Below are positions 18,461 through 26,789 of a DNA stretch of 64,000 bases, piece by piece (the stretch's first letter is position 1; each line of letters starts with the position of its first letter). The notes under the pieces are model-generated. The model was not told the origin of the DNA. It made no database searches and saw only the letters and a list, made by a program, of their open reading frames with translations. Where the stretch lies: contig DBKT01000013.1 of assembly GCA_002297365.1 (NCBI GenBank), positions 1-64,000 on the forward strand, read 5' to 3'. The translations under genes were made by a program, and so were the position numbers. Source of the stretch: Caryophanales bacterium UBA743. Lineage in GTDB: Bacteria > Bacillota_I > Bacilli_A > RFN20 > CAG-826.

Positions 18461-18483
18461 TGAGCCTTTGTAGTATATGTCAA
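18461..18483 (-). promoter_or_regulatory. probable ssrA promoter
   Basis: A consensus -35 TTGACA (18478-18483, minus strand) lies upstream of ssrA. A weak -10 (AATGAT) with an 18-bp spacer is about 10 bases before the tmRNA 5' end. Confidence 0.4.
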
Positions 18484-18543
18484 AAATCAGCAGAAATACA
18501 TTCCTTTCTTGTCTCTTAGAGACAATAGGAGCGGTTTCCTTTG

Positions 18544-18549
18544 TATAAT
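18544..18549 (+). promoter_or_regulatory. -10 box upstream of the DUF1189-like gene
   Basis: A perfect TATAAT 47 bases before the start codon of the 18596 gene. The -35 region is weak. An AAAGGA ribosome binding site follows close to the ATG. Confidence 0.5.
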
Positions 18550-18595
18550 CGTCTCATTTGTTGTAAAGTTTCAATGCTTAAACAAAGGATAAACT

Positions 18596-19696
18596 ATGGC
18601 AAAGGCAAAACCAATTAAACAAAAAAAGCAAAATAAATTTCTTCAACAATTGAAGTTTTTACTGAAATCCCTCTTTTCTAATGACGCTTGCGTTACAGGA
18701 AGAGAACACAAATGGTATGGACCGGTTATCGTGGCAATCGTTGCCGCTCTTATCGCAACCATTCCGACCATGGTTGGATATTTCACAACAAAGGCATCGG
18801 ATTTCTTCACGAGCGGATATACCTATGATTACGAAAATGCTCTTGTGGCTTTTCAAAAGGAAACGTCCGATGTGAGCATGAAAATCGAAAATGGGGCTTT
18901 GACATTAGATGAAGCGGCTTGGAAAAAGAAATGCGTAAATCCAAACGGAGAAGACGTTTCCTATTGGGGCTATTATTACAAAGTTCCGGTTTCCATTACG
19001 GAAGAGAAGCCAGCCGATGAAAATAATTCTTCCACTTCCTCCCAAGCGGCTGGCATGATCACCGCCAAAGATCAATGGCATTGTGGCTTAGCCGTTTATT
19101 ATTGCGGCGATGAAAATCCTTATAAGTTCGCCACAAATAAATTCTCTAATCTTCAAAACGATCCAAACGCTCAATTAGGGCAAACTCTGGAAAGTTATAG
19201 CACCAATACCATCGTTATAGGAAAAGATGCCATTTACCTTGCCAAAGGGGTCAAAGGTAGTCAAGTCACCAAAAACGTACAAGTAAAATATGATTATAAA
19301 GGCTTTGACGGAAAGGATTTGCACACCATCCTCGCCCCAGAAGAAAATCAAACAATCATCGACACTTGGTGCAATTTCTTAGAGAATGGCTATGTCTCAA
19401 CCCGTAACACCCTTGCTTGGGAATATAGCGGAATCATGCTTGCCATCTCAGTCGGTATCATCTTCTTAATGGGCCTTCTTGTCTTTATCATGACAAGAGG
19501 AAGAAACAATCCATTTAGAATCTATACCTTCTGGCAATGCCAAAAGATTGGCTATTACGCATCCTTGTGCCCTGCCCTGCTTGGCCTACTCGCTTTCGTT
19601 CCATCCTTCTCGGGAATGACGATGTTCCTCTTCCCAATGATGTACATCCTTAGAATTACTTGGATGTCGATGAGAAACCTTCGTCCGCAGGCTTAA
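18596..19696 (+). CDS. DUF1189-like multi-pass membrane protein
   Basis: A 366-residue protein: basic N-terminus, a membrane segment at residues ~45-65, about 190 extracytoplasmic residues with a Ser/Thr-rich patch, then three to four C-terminal membrane segments. This plan fits DUF1189 proteins (YvdJ-like) found in Firmicutes, whose function is unknown. It stands alone, with its own -10 box and a strong terminator 15 bases after the stop. Confidence 0.6.
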   Translation: MAKAKPIKQKKQNKFLQQLKFLLKSLFSNDACVTGREHKWYGPVIVAIVAALIATIPTMVGYFTTKASDFFTSGYTYDYENALVAFQKETSDVSMKIENGALTLDEAAWKKKCVNPNGEDVSYWGYYYKVPVSITEEKPADENNSSTSSQAAGMITAKDQWHCGLAVYYCGDENPYKFATNKFSNLQNDPNAQLGQTLESYSTNTIVIGKDAIYLAKGVKGSQVTKNVQVKYDYKGFDGKDLHTILAPEENQTIIDTWCNFLENGYVSTRNTLAWEYSGIMLAISVGIIFLMGLLVFIMTRGRNNPFRIYTFWQCQKIGYYASLCPALLGLLAFVPSFSGMTMFLFPMMYILRITWMSMRNLRPQA

Positions 19697-19710
19697 TTGC
19701 CTAGATATGA

Positions 19711-19748
19711 AAAATCCTCGTTTCCGATTAAAACGAGGATTTTCTTTT
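19711..19748 (+). terminator. bidirectional intrinsic terminator
   Basis: A 13-bp stem (AAAATCCTCGTTT / AAACGAGGATTTT) with a seven-base loop, flanked by T-rich sequence on the plus strand and A-rich on the other. It serves the DUF1189-like gene and the convergent gene ending at 19757. Confidence 0.85.
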
Positions 19749-19756
19749 ACTTCTTG

Positions 19757-20095
19757 TTAATCTCCGTAATCACTGCCGCGGCTCTTATCTTCGACATATA
19801 TTTTCAAAGGATCGGAAATGTCAGAAATCTCACGGTAAATGAAACCGTCTTTTTCCATAAACGGAGAATCATAAGACCAAGTGAAGATTACCTTCTCATT
19901 CTTTTGAATAACATCAAAGATGCCATTTAAAAGATCTTGGTAACGTTCTTCTCTTTTTTCCTTAAAACCTTGCATGCCCGCATAAAAACCCGGTTCAACA
20001 TAGAATATATGGCCTTCTTTGGTTTTGTAGGCATTGCAATAAGGGTTTGCTGGATCAACGAAGGACTCAAATTGTTCAAATTCAGGATAAATCAT
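19757..20095 (-). CDS. hypothetical acidic protein downstream of rlmH
   Basis: A 112-residue soluble acidic protein rich in aromatic residues; no family recognised. It starts 22 bases after rlmH and is probably the last gene of the gdpP-rplI-dnaB-walJ-rlmH transcript, which ends at the terminator at 19711. Confidence 0.65.
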   Translation of the reverse strand: MIYPEFEQFESFVDPANPYCNAYKTKEGHIFYVEPGFYAGMQGFKEKREERYQDLLNGIFDVIQKNEKVIFTWSYDSPFMEKDGFIYREISDISDPLKIYVEDKSRGSDYGD

Positions 20096-20116
20096 AATAA
20101 CTATATATTACTCCTA

Positions 20117-20596
20117 TTACTTATGATAAGGCTCATTCCTAAGAATCTTGAAGGAGCGGTATATTTGCTCAAGAAGAATGATTCTTGTCATTTGATGGGT
20201 GAAAGTTAAGGAAGATAACGTCAAAGTCGCATTAGCCCTATTTCTTATTTCCTGGGATAAGCCAAGAGAGCCGCCAATAACGAAAGTCAAATTGCTGCCG
20301 GACAGTTCCATCCATTTGGAGAGCTTCTTGGCTAATTCCGGGGAGGTCATTTCTTCTTTCCCTAAATCCAAAAGCACCAGGAAGTCGCTTGGCTTTAATT
20401 TCATGAGAACCTCTCTTCCTTCTTTGAGTTTTATTTCCTCTTCTTCTTTCAAAGACGCGCCCTCTCTCGAAGGAAGGTCATTACACTCGATGACCTCTAT
20501 TTTGCTATATGGGTTAAGTCTTTTTAAATATTCTTGCTCAGCAGCTCTCCAGTAGCTTTCCTTGAGCTTGCCAATGGCAATGATTCGTATTTTCAT
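20117..20596 (-). CDS. rlmH: 23S rRNA (pseudouridine1915-N3)-methyltransferase RlmH
   Basis: A 159-residue SPOUT methyltransferase of normal length. The C-terminal trefoil-knot motifs are visible: FVIGGSLGLSQEI and LTFTHQMTRIILLEQIYRSF, ending in the family's NEPYHK. It methylates pseudouridine 1915 in helix 69 of 23S rRNA. It overlaps the MBL-fold gene by four bases. Confidence 0.96.
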   Translation of the reverse strand: MKIRIIAIGKLKESYWRAAEQEYLKRLNPYSKIEVIECNDLPSREGASLKEEEEIKLKEGREVLMKLKPSDFLVLLDLGKEEMTSPELAKKLSKWMELSGSNLTFVIGGSLGLSQEIRNRANATLTLSSLTFTHQMTRIILLEQIYRSFKILRNEPYHK

Positions 20597-21351
20597 TTAT
20601 CTCCTCCTAACAAAGGCTCACTTGCGGGGGCTGCTCTTAAATTGTATTTGGAAACGGATAAGCCTCTTTCTTGAAATACTTTGTCCCAAGTTTCGAGGGC
20701 TTTTTGCGGGGTGTTGCATTCTAAGGAAAGATGGGCGAGAGTGATTTCTTTCGTTTTTTCTCCGACAAGATCAGCAAAATAACGAGCGGATTCCTCATTG
20801 GAGAGATGCCCATGCTTGGAATGGATTCTCTTTTTTAGAATCAGGGGTCGATTCGATTCTCGAAGCATCTCCAAATCATGATTGGATTCCACGATATAGA
20901 AATTCGCATTCTCCATATAAGGAAGACTTTCCTCGGGAATATAACCCGTATCTGTCATATAGACGAGCTTTTCTTTCCCTTGGATGAAAACAAAACCGAG
21001 CGGATGTTTTGCATCATGTGAAGTGCGAATGGGAATAACCGTAAAATCGCCGATATCGAAAGAAGACTCTTCTTCCACGATGTGGGTCGGCTCTTTTAAG
21101 GTTCCTTCTCCCGCATAGGTGTCTATCTTAAGACGTTTGTAACAAGATAAAGACAATCCCTTTATGTGATCGGAATGTTCATGGGTGATTAAAAGAGCTT
21201 GGATGTCTTCCAATCGATAAGGAGTCAAAGATATGGCTTTCTTAAGCGCATTTAAAGTAACTCCCATATCAACCTGAATGAGAGTTCTCTCGGAATAAAT
21301 GAAAGCGGCGTTCCCCTTGGAAGAGGAAGAAACCATTACGTAACGTATCAT
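20593..21351 (-). CDS. walJ: MBL-fold hydrolase WalJ/YycJ
   Basis: A 252-residue metallo-beta-lactamase fold protein. It begins YVMVSSSSKGNAAFI, as YycJ proteins do, with the metal motif THEHSDH near residue 55, the SHD motif near residue 113 and NHD/SKHGH later. YycJ/WalJ is a nuclease-type hydrolase linked to DNA replication and repair. Here it lies between dnaB and rlmH rather than after walRK. Confidence 0.88.
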   Translation of the reverse strand: MIRYVMVSSSSKGNAAFIYSERTLIQVDMGVTLNALKKAISLTPYRLEDIQALLITHEHSDHIKGLSLSCYKRLKIDTYAGEGTLKEPTHIVEEESSFDIGDFTVIPIRTSHDAKHPLGFVFIQGKEKLVYMTDTGYIPEESLPYMENANFYIVESNHDLEMLRESNRPLILKKRIHSKHGHLSNEESARYFADLVGEKTKEITLAHLSLECNTPQKALETWDKVFQERGLSVSKYNLRAAPASEPLLGGDK

Positions 21352-22817
21352 TCTTCGTCTGAAGGATATCCTTCTTCGCCGTTTAGCCTTCGCTCTTCGT
21401 CTTCCGCTTCTAAGGAGAAGTTGTCAAAATGCTGAATGGCTTTAGAAAACATTAAAGAAACCTTGCCTGTTTGACCATTACGGTTTTTCGTGACGCTAAT
21501 TGTGGTCACCGAGCCAGAGTCTTTATTTGGACCGGCTTGTTTTGCTTTTTCCACTTGAGCATCCATCTTTTGTTCATAAGCGGATTGTCCTTTAACAATA
21601 CGTTTGCCCTGGTTATCATAATAATCTTTGCGGTACATGAGCATAATGATGTCGGCATCTTGCTCAATAGAGCCAGAGTCTTTTAAATTGGCCATGCTAG
21701 GGACGCCGTTTTCGTTTTTATCCGCATCACGGTTAACCTGAGCAAGAGCGATTACCGGTATTTTTAAAGTACGTGCCAATTCTTTTAGGGAAGAGGTGAT
21801 TTCTGCGACTTCCAATGAACGAGATTCAAATGTTTTTTCCGTATGAATAATATTGATGTAGTCAATAAAAATGGCGCAAAGATTCGGCTCGCTGTTTTTT
21901 AATTTGATGGATTTGGCGATAATATCGCCTAATTTTGGGTTGGGTTTATCGTCGATATAAAGATTCATGCGTTCGACTTCGCTAACAGCAAGGGCGATCT
22001 TCCCTAAATCTCGATCCGTCAATGTTTCGTTTCCTGAAAGGGAAACGCGGGAGATGGAAGAAAGGATACGTTTCATAACCAATGTAGAATCCATTTCTCC
22101 AGAGAAGAAAGCAACAGGTTCTCCCTTATAAGAGGCAGCATTGACCGCTAAATTTAAAGCGAATGCGGTTTTGCCAACGGAAGGACGGGCAGCCAAAACA
22201 ATAAGGTCGCCCGCTTGCCAACCATGAGTAAGCTTATTAAGACCGCGAAATCCCGTATCCACGCCTGTCAAAGAGCGATTGGAACGTTTCGCTTCAGCGA
22301 TGATTTTGAGCTTTACCTCTTTCGCGATCTCCCCTCCCTTACGGAAACCGCCAACCGATCTTCGATTGGTGATAGCCGTTAAGGTTTGCTGAGAATTCGC
22401 CAAAAAATCTCCGATATCGGAGATTTTCCCTTCCGCATAGTCTTTTTGAATATCTTGAAGCTCTAAAAGAAACTCCCTCAAAACTTGTTGGTCTTTGACA
22501 ATTCCAACATAATGTTCGACATTCTCTGGGTTAATGACGCTATTCATCAATTCCAAAAGATAGGAAGAATCCCCTGCCGCGCTTAAAAGGTTGGTGTTGA
22601 TAAGTTCGTTCGTTACCGTTTGGGGATCTATGATTTGTTCGTGCTGACTAAGATTTTCCATCGCATGGAAGATGATCTTATTTCTAGGGTCGACATCGGA
22701 AAAAGAATCTTCCGTCAAAGAAGCAATGGCAATGTTGCAAGCATTGGCAGACAAAAGCATGGCGCCCAAAACAGAGCGCTCCGCCTCAACATTAGAAGGA
22801 AGAGATACTTTCGGCAT
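21348..22817 (-). CDS. dnaB: replicative DNA helicase DnaB
   Basis: A 489-residue hexameric helicase (called DnaC in Bacillus). The N-terminal domain begins SNVEAERSVLGAML, and the RecA-like core holds Walker A ARPSVGKTAFALN near residue 208, Walker B AIFIDYINII and the DRDLG and SGSIEQDADII helicase motifs. The C-terminus is longer than usual, with an acidic tail. Four-base overlaps tie it to walJ; its start abuts the rplI stop. Confidence 0.96.
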   Translation of the reverse strand: MPKVSLPSNVEAERSVLGAMLLSANACNIAIASLTEDSFSDVDPRNKIIFHAMENLSQHEQIIDPQTVTNELINTNLLSAAGDSSYLLELMNSVINPENVEHYVGIVKDQQVLREFLLELQDIQKDYAEGKISDIGDFLANSQQTLTAITNRRSVGGFRKGGEIAKEVKLKIIAEAKRSNRSLTGVDTGFRGLNKLTHGWQAGDLIVLAARPSVGKTAFALNLAVNAASYKGEPVAFFSGEMDSTLVMKRILSSISRVSLSGNETLTDRDLGKIALAVSEVERMNLYIDDKPNPKLGDIIAKSIKLKNSEPNLCAIFIDYINIIHTEKTFESRSLEVAEITSSLKELARTLKIPVIALAQVNRDADKNENGVPSMANLKDSGSIEQDADIIMLMYRKDYYDNQGKRIVKGQSAYEQKMDAQVEKAKQAGPNKDSGSVTTISVTKNRNGQTGKVSLMFSKAIQHFDNFSLEAEDEERRLNGEEGYPSDEE

Positions 22818-23278
22818 TATTTTTCCTCAGAGATATGAACGTTAACAGTGCCGACAACCTCGCCAGCGCTGCCTTTATAAAGTTCGATTTTCAAACGGGT
22901 GTATCCCAAAGCGTTGGCAGGATATTTATCGATGAACTTACGCTTATCGATAGTGATATTCCATTGAGCTTTTAAGCCTTCTTCGATTTGCTTTGGGGAA
23001 ATAGCGCCGAACATCCTCCCATCGCTTCCGACTTTGGCCTTAAATTCAACGTTAATGTGTTCAAGACGCTCTGCTAATTCTTCCGCTTCTTTTTTTAAAG
23101 TTTGTTGTCTTGCATCCTCTTCGGCATTGTTCTTTGCTAAAATCTTTTGATTGCTATCCGTGGAAATAACAGCTAAACCACGTGGAATAAGGAAATTCTT
23201 AGCAAAACCGTCTTTAGCATCAACGGTCATTCCTTTTTTGCCTACGCCTTTAACATCGGCTAATAAAATGATTTTCAT
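22817..23278 (-). CDS. rplI: 50S ribosomal protein bL9
   Basis: A 153-residue L9 with the signature N-terminal domain (ILLADVKGVGKKGM, then KNFLIPRGLA), a long connecting helix and a C-terminal rRNA-binding domain. It overlaps gdpP and dnaB in the conserved Bacilli order gdpP-rplI-dnaB. Confidence 0.97.
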   Translation of the reverse strand: MKIILLADVKGVGKKGMTVDAKDGFAKNFLIPRGLAVISTDSNQKILAKNNAEEDARQQTLKKEAEELAERLEHINVEFKAKVGSDGRMFGAISPKQIEEGLKAQWNITIDKRKFIDKYPANALGYTRLKIELYKGSAGEVVGTVNVHISEEK

Positions 23279-25326
23279 ACATTGTTTCCTCCCGCAGTGA
23301 CGTTTACTTTTGAAGCGTCTAAGTAATCATTCAAACATTCTAAGAGCTTCTTTTCCGCTTCATCGACATGAGTGACATTCGGAACCTTTGGATTTGGGAA
23401 TAAGGTTGCAGCCATCGTTAAGTGGCCTCCACCCCCTAATTGTTCCATAAGAAGCTGGACAGACACTGTTCCATCGCTTCTTGCGGATATGCTTATTTGC
23501 TTATCGGCCGTTCTTCCAATAACGAAGGAAGCGTGCACATCTCTAAGAGAAAGAAGGGAATTGGCCACCTTGGCAAGAGCGCTTCTTTCGACAATATCAT
23601 TATCCTCTGAAACGCAATAGAGAACTCCATAAGATGGGGTCTTCATTGTTCCAAGTATTTTATTCGTCAAAGCGAATTCCTCGTAATCGTCTTTGAGATA
23701 TTCGTCCGCAAGGGTGTTTTCAGCGCCGTATTCTTTCAAGATTTCGGCTGCTTCGAAAGTTCTCATGCCTACAGATTTGCTTTTGAAATATTGTGAATCC
23801 ATGAAGATGCCAGACAGCATAATCGTGGCATAAGACGGTTTTAAATCAATACGAGGGTTTGCAGCCGCATAACGAATCATCTCCGTAATCAATTCGCAAG
23901 CGCTAGAAGCGGAAGGCTCGATATAAGATAAAGATGGTCTTTCAATAAAGGAATCGCCGCGACGATGGTGATCGATAACAACGACCTTTCTAGCTAAATC
24001 AAGAATCTTAGGAGCCATGACATTCCTTGGAACAGAAACATCCACGACAACAACGAGCGATGTTTCTTTAATTTGAGACGCAGCCTGTTCTGGAGTTACG
24101 GTCAGTTGGTCCAAAGCATCTTTCGAGAAAGCGCTCGTGAAAGCAAGCCTGGCCTTCTTTTCCGTTCGCTTAGGGGAATAGATAATCTTCGCTGGTTTTT
24201 TGCACCAATCGCAAATTGCCTTAACGCCCAAACAGCTTCCTAAAGCGTCCATATCCATTTCGGTATGTCCCATAATAAAGACAGCGCTGGAATCCTTGAT
24301 TAATTTAGCAAGCCCCCCAACCATAGAACGGACCTTAACTTTAGAGGTGTTTTCAATGGCAGCGGATTTCCCGCCAAAGAAACGAAGTTCCTTGCCATAT
24401 TGCGAAACAACAGCCTGGTCACCGCCACGTGCCAAAGCGGTATCAATCGCCTCTTCTGTCATTTCATATAGTTTTCCCACATCGGGGAAATCATGGGCAA
24501 AGCCAATGGATAAAGTCAGCGGAGTGTCTTCTTTGTCTTGTTTTTCACGCACTTTATCCATCACAGAGAAACCGTCTTTCTCCATTTGATCAAGAGCATT
24601 GAAATTGCAGACCGCGAAATAACGGTCTTGCTTTACTTGAGTGAGAAGAACTTTATATTGGCGGAAATAATCACGGAGAATAGCGCGAACATTCATGACC
24701 GCGTCCGCCACTTCATCCGTATCTGAAGCAACATCGTTAAAGTTATCGATCATGACAACGCCTAAAGCGATGGCTTGTTCCTTAGAATAATTGACAACGT
24801 TATCATATTCAGTCACATCTTTGAAAACAAACAACCTTGGCTCGCTTAAGAAACGAACTTCATATGATTTTCCCTTCATATCAAGATGGACAGCCTTATC
24901 GCTTTTGAGCTTGACTAGTTCTTTCAAAGCAGGAAAGGTTTGGAAAATATCCGTGTCAACCAAATCCAATTGCCTTTCGTTAAATAAACTGTTGCTCCAA
25001 AGCACAAGGCCGCTTTCATCGATAGCCAATAAGCCGATTTGATTGAAGTTATAGGCCATTTGAATATCATTGCCAATAAGAGAGGCCACTTCTATATCAT
25101 TGCTTTGCCTTTTCCTAGAAAGAAAAGCCAAGGCAAGCCAGGTAAAAAGGATATCGGCTAGGCAAAGAACGACAAAACCCAGAAATATATATTCCTCTAT
25201 ATCTTTAATATCACGGATGCCAAAAGTGTTATAAACCCAGAAAAAGGTAAGGGTTCCAATAAGGATTAGCTCTATTAGAGCAAAGACGAAGGTGATGTTG
25301 CGAAACTTCTTAATGGATGCGTTCAT
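23275..25326 (-). CDS. gdpP: cyclic-di-AMP phosphodiesterase GdpP
   Basis: A 683-residue membrane enzyme. Two N-terminal transmembrane helices (residues ~10-75) precede a PAS-like domain, a degenerate GGDEF domain and a DHH/DHHA1 phosphodiesterase module. Catalytic motifs are intact: GHTEMDMDALGS, VVVDVSVPR, VIDHHRRGD, and GGGGHLTMAA in DHHA1. It degrades c-di-AMP to pApA, affecting cell wall and potassium balance. I start it at MNASIKKF (25326); longer frames lack coding character. A TATAAT lies only six bases upstream, so the mRNA may be leaderless. Confidence 0.95.
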   Translation of the reverse strand: MNASIKKFRNITFVFALIELILIGTLTFFWVYNTFGIRDIKDIEEYIFLGFVVLCLADILFTWLALAFLSRKRQSNDIEVASLIGNDIQMAYNFNQIGLLAIDESGLVLWSNSLFNERQLDLVDTDIFQTFPALKELVKLKSDKAVHLDMKGKSYEVRFLSEPRLFVFKDVTEYDNVVNYSKEQAIALGVVMIDNFNDVASDTDEVADAVMNVRAILRDYFRQYKVLLTQVKQDRYFAVCNFNALDQMEKDGFSVMDKVREKQDKEDTPLTLSIGFAHDFPDVGKLYEMTEEAIDTALARGGDQAVVSQYGKELRFFGGKSAAIENTSKVKVRSMVGGLAKLIKDSSAVFIMGHTEMDMDALGSCLGVKAICDWCKKPAKIIYSPKRTEKKARLAFTSAFSKDALDQLTVTPEQAASQIKETSLVVVVDVSVPRNVMAPKILDLARKVVVIDHHRRGDSFIERPSLSYIEPSASSACELITEMIRYAAANPRIDLKPSYATIMLSGIFMDSQYFKSKSVGMRTFEAAEILKEYGAENTLADEYLKDDYEEFALTNKILGTMKTPSYGVLYCVSEDNDIVERSALAKVANSLLSLRDVHASFVIGRTADKQISISARSDGTVSVQLLMEQLGGGGHLTMAATLFPNPKVPNVTHVDEAEKKLLECLNDYLDASKVNVTAGGNNV

Positions 25327-25332
25327 ATTTAA

Positions 25333-25361
25333 ATTATAATTTAACCCCTTATGGGTTAAAA
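25333..25361 (-). promoter_or_regulatory. gdpP promoter with an inverted repeat; possible leaderless start
   Basis: On the minus strand -10 TATAAT is at 25333-25338 and a weak -35 TTTTAA at 25356-25361, spacer 17 bp. The -10 ends six bases before the gdpP ATG, so transcription should begin at or beside the A of ATG. Inverted repeat arms TTTAACCC (25340-25347) and GGGTTAAA (25353-25360) fill the spacer, a typical repressor position. Confidence 0.5.
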
Positions 25362-25384
25362 GGGGAAAGAAACGAAACGTATAT

Positions 25385-25412
25385 AAGAAAAGCCTCACAG
25401 TTAAGTGAGGCT
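25385..25412 (-). terminator. terminator of the rpsF-ssb-rpsR operon
   Basis: Stem AGCCTCAC / GTGAGGCT with a six-base loop followed on the minus strand by TTTTCTT, located 20 bases after the rpsR stop. Confidence 0.85.
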
Positions 25413-25431
25413 AAAGACGTAATAATTTCGC

Positions 25432-25662
25432 TTAATTGGCGCCAACTTCTGGGAGCAATCCCATATAACGGGCGTTTTTGATTGCTTTCGCTAATTGACG
25501 TTGATATTTAGCACAGGTACCAGTGCTGCTTCTTGGCATGATTTTTCCATCCGGTGTGATGAATCTTTGAAGAAGCTCAACGTTCTTATAATCGATATGT
25601 TTAATATGATTCTTAGTGAAATAGCAAACTTTACGTCTGGATCTCATTTTTCTGAAAGCCAT
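25432..25662 (-). CDS. rpsR: 30S ribosomal protein bS18
   Basis: A 76-residue S18 of normal length with RRKVCYFTKN, IDYKNVELLQRFI and GTCAKYQRQLAKAIKNAR. It contains cysteines, as in zinc-binding S18 forms. Last gene of rpsF-ssb-rpsR. Confidence 0.97.
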   Translation of the reverse strand: MAFRKMRSRRKVCYFTKNHIKHIDYKNVELLQRFITPDGKIMPRSSTGTCAKYQRQLAKAIKNARYMGLLPEVGAN

Positions 25663-25679
25663 AATAAATTTCCTTTCTA

Positions 25680-26123
25680 TTAGAATGGTAGATCGTCGTC
25701 TACAACATCAATGGCATCTAAATTACCGCTATCTGGTTGTGGGGCTGGGGCTGGGGCGGCTTCTGGTTGAGAAGCATATCCGTTTGCCTCCGCTGAAGCT
25801 GAGCCTTTCGTATCCAAGAAATCAAAGTTATCAACGATTGTTTCGACAACCGTGACTTGAACACCGGCTTTGTTCGTGTATTTTCTTTGTTGAAGTCTGC
25901 CTTCAATAGAAACCATCGAACCTTTGTGGGTGTATTTGGCGAATGTATCAGCACGCACACCGAATAATGTGCAGTTCATGAACAAAGTGTTTTTTGTTCC
26001 ATCCGGATTTTTGCGGGAATCATCTACTGCAAGCGAGAAGGACACGACAGAGAGATTAGAGGCGGTCTTGCGTAACTCAGGGTCACGGGTAAGACGGCCG
26101 ATTAGAATGACACGATTTAACAT
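25680..26123 (-). CDS. ssb: single-stranded DNA-binding protein
   Basis: A 147-residue SSB: OB fold in residues 1-110 (MLNRVILIGRLTRDPELR), a Pro/Ala/Gln-rich linker and the conserved acidic tip DDDLPF that recruits replication and repair partners. It lies between rpsF and rpsR. Confidence 0.97.
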   Translation of the reverse strand: MLNRVILIGRLTRDPELRKTASNLSVVSFSLAVDDSRKNPDGTKNTLFMNCTLFGVRADTFAKYTHKGSMVSIEGRLQQRKYTNKAGVQVTVVETIVDNFDFLDTKGSASAEANGYASQPEAAPAPAPQPDSGNLDAIDVVDDDLPF

Positions 26124-26162
26124 ATTTTACGATCCTCCAATGTTTTTCGTATAAAACGATGA

Positions 26163-26450
26163 TTAGTCTTGGTCAATCGTAATCAAGAAACGAAGAACGT
26201 TTTGATCAAGTTTCGCTTGACGGCTCCACTCATTAAGGCCAGCAATCTCGCCATTCACTTTAAGAACGACATAGTAGCCTTTGAGTTGCTTTTTAATTGG
26301 CGTAGCGAAATCTTTCATGCCTAATTCTTGGGTATTGGCGACTTTAACTTTGTTAGCTTCCAAAATCCCTTGAAGTTTGGCGATTTCATCTTTCCTAGCT
26401 TGTTCTTCAAGAACGCTATTCAAGATGTACATGATCTCATACTTTTTCAT
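26163..26450 (-). CDS. rpsF: 30S ribosomal protein bS6
   Basis: A 95-residue S6 with the typical start KKYEIMYIL and GYYVVLKVNG motif. A strong TTAGGAGGTG ribosome binding site precedes it. First gene of the S6-SSB-S18 operon. Confidence 0.97.
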   Translation of the reverse strand: MKKYEIMYILNSVLEEQARKDEIAKLQGILEANKVKVANTQELGMKDFATPIKKQLKGYYVVLKVNGEIAGLNEWSRQAKLDQNVLRFLITIDQD

Positions 26451-26566
26451 GTTAGCACCTCCTAAATTTGGTCTAATGGATCGTATCGAGTACGACCATA
26501 AGAGAATGTTGCTTCTTCCTTCTAAAGAAGCCTAAGAATTATACACGAGAAAAAAGCAGTCTTCAA
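26451..26566 (-). promoter_or_regulatory. rpsF operon promoter and structured 5' leader
   Basis: Promoter TTGAAG (26561-26566), 17-bp spacer, TATAAT (26538-26543). The leader can form two hairpins, one with arms GCTTCTT/AAGAAGC and one with arms GGTCGT/ACGATCC just before the SD. The second is in the place of the known S6:S18 autoregulatory leader, but I could not confirm its conserved bulge. The rest, up to 26750, holds no gene. Confidence 0.55.
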
Positions 26567-26749
26567 ATGATGATTACGACAAGATTCGGGACATCGTAAA
26601 ACCCAACGGAAAGGAAATGGTTTTCAGAGACGAAAACAGATACACGTCCCCTTATTTTCCGTTAAAAACAAAGGGATTAGGAATTTAGACTATTTTGATT
26701 ATCTTTTGCCTCCCACTTATAGAAAGACGGGGAAAAAGAAAAAATGCCA

Positions 26750-26789
26750 AAAAAATCGAAAAAGATTAATCAGGAAACCACGATCAATC
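26750..26789 (-). terminator. probable terminator after the MBL-fold gene
   Basis: Arms GATTGATC and GATTAATC (one mismatch, ten-base loop) followed by TTTTTCGATTTTTTT on the minus strand. The stem overlaps the MBL gene's stop codon. Confidence 0.6.

Noticed and set aside
23275..25326. Diguanylate cyclase activity from the GGDEF-like region
   Set aside because: The domain is the degenerate GGDEF known in GdpP; the active module is DHH/DHHA1.
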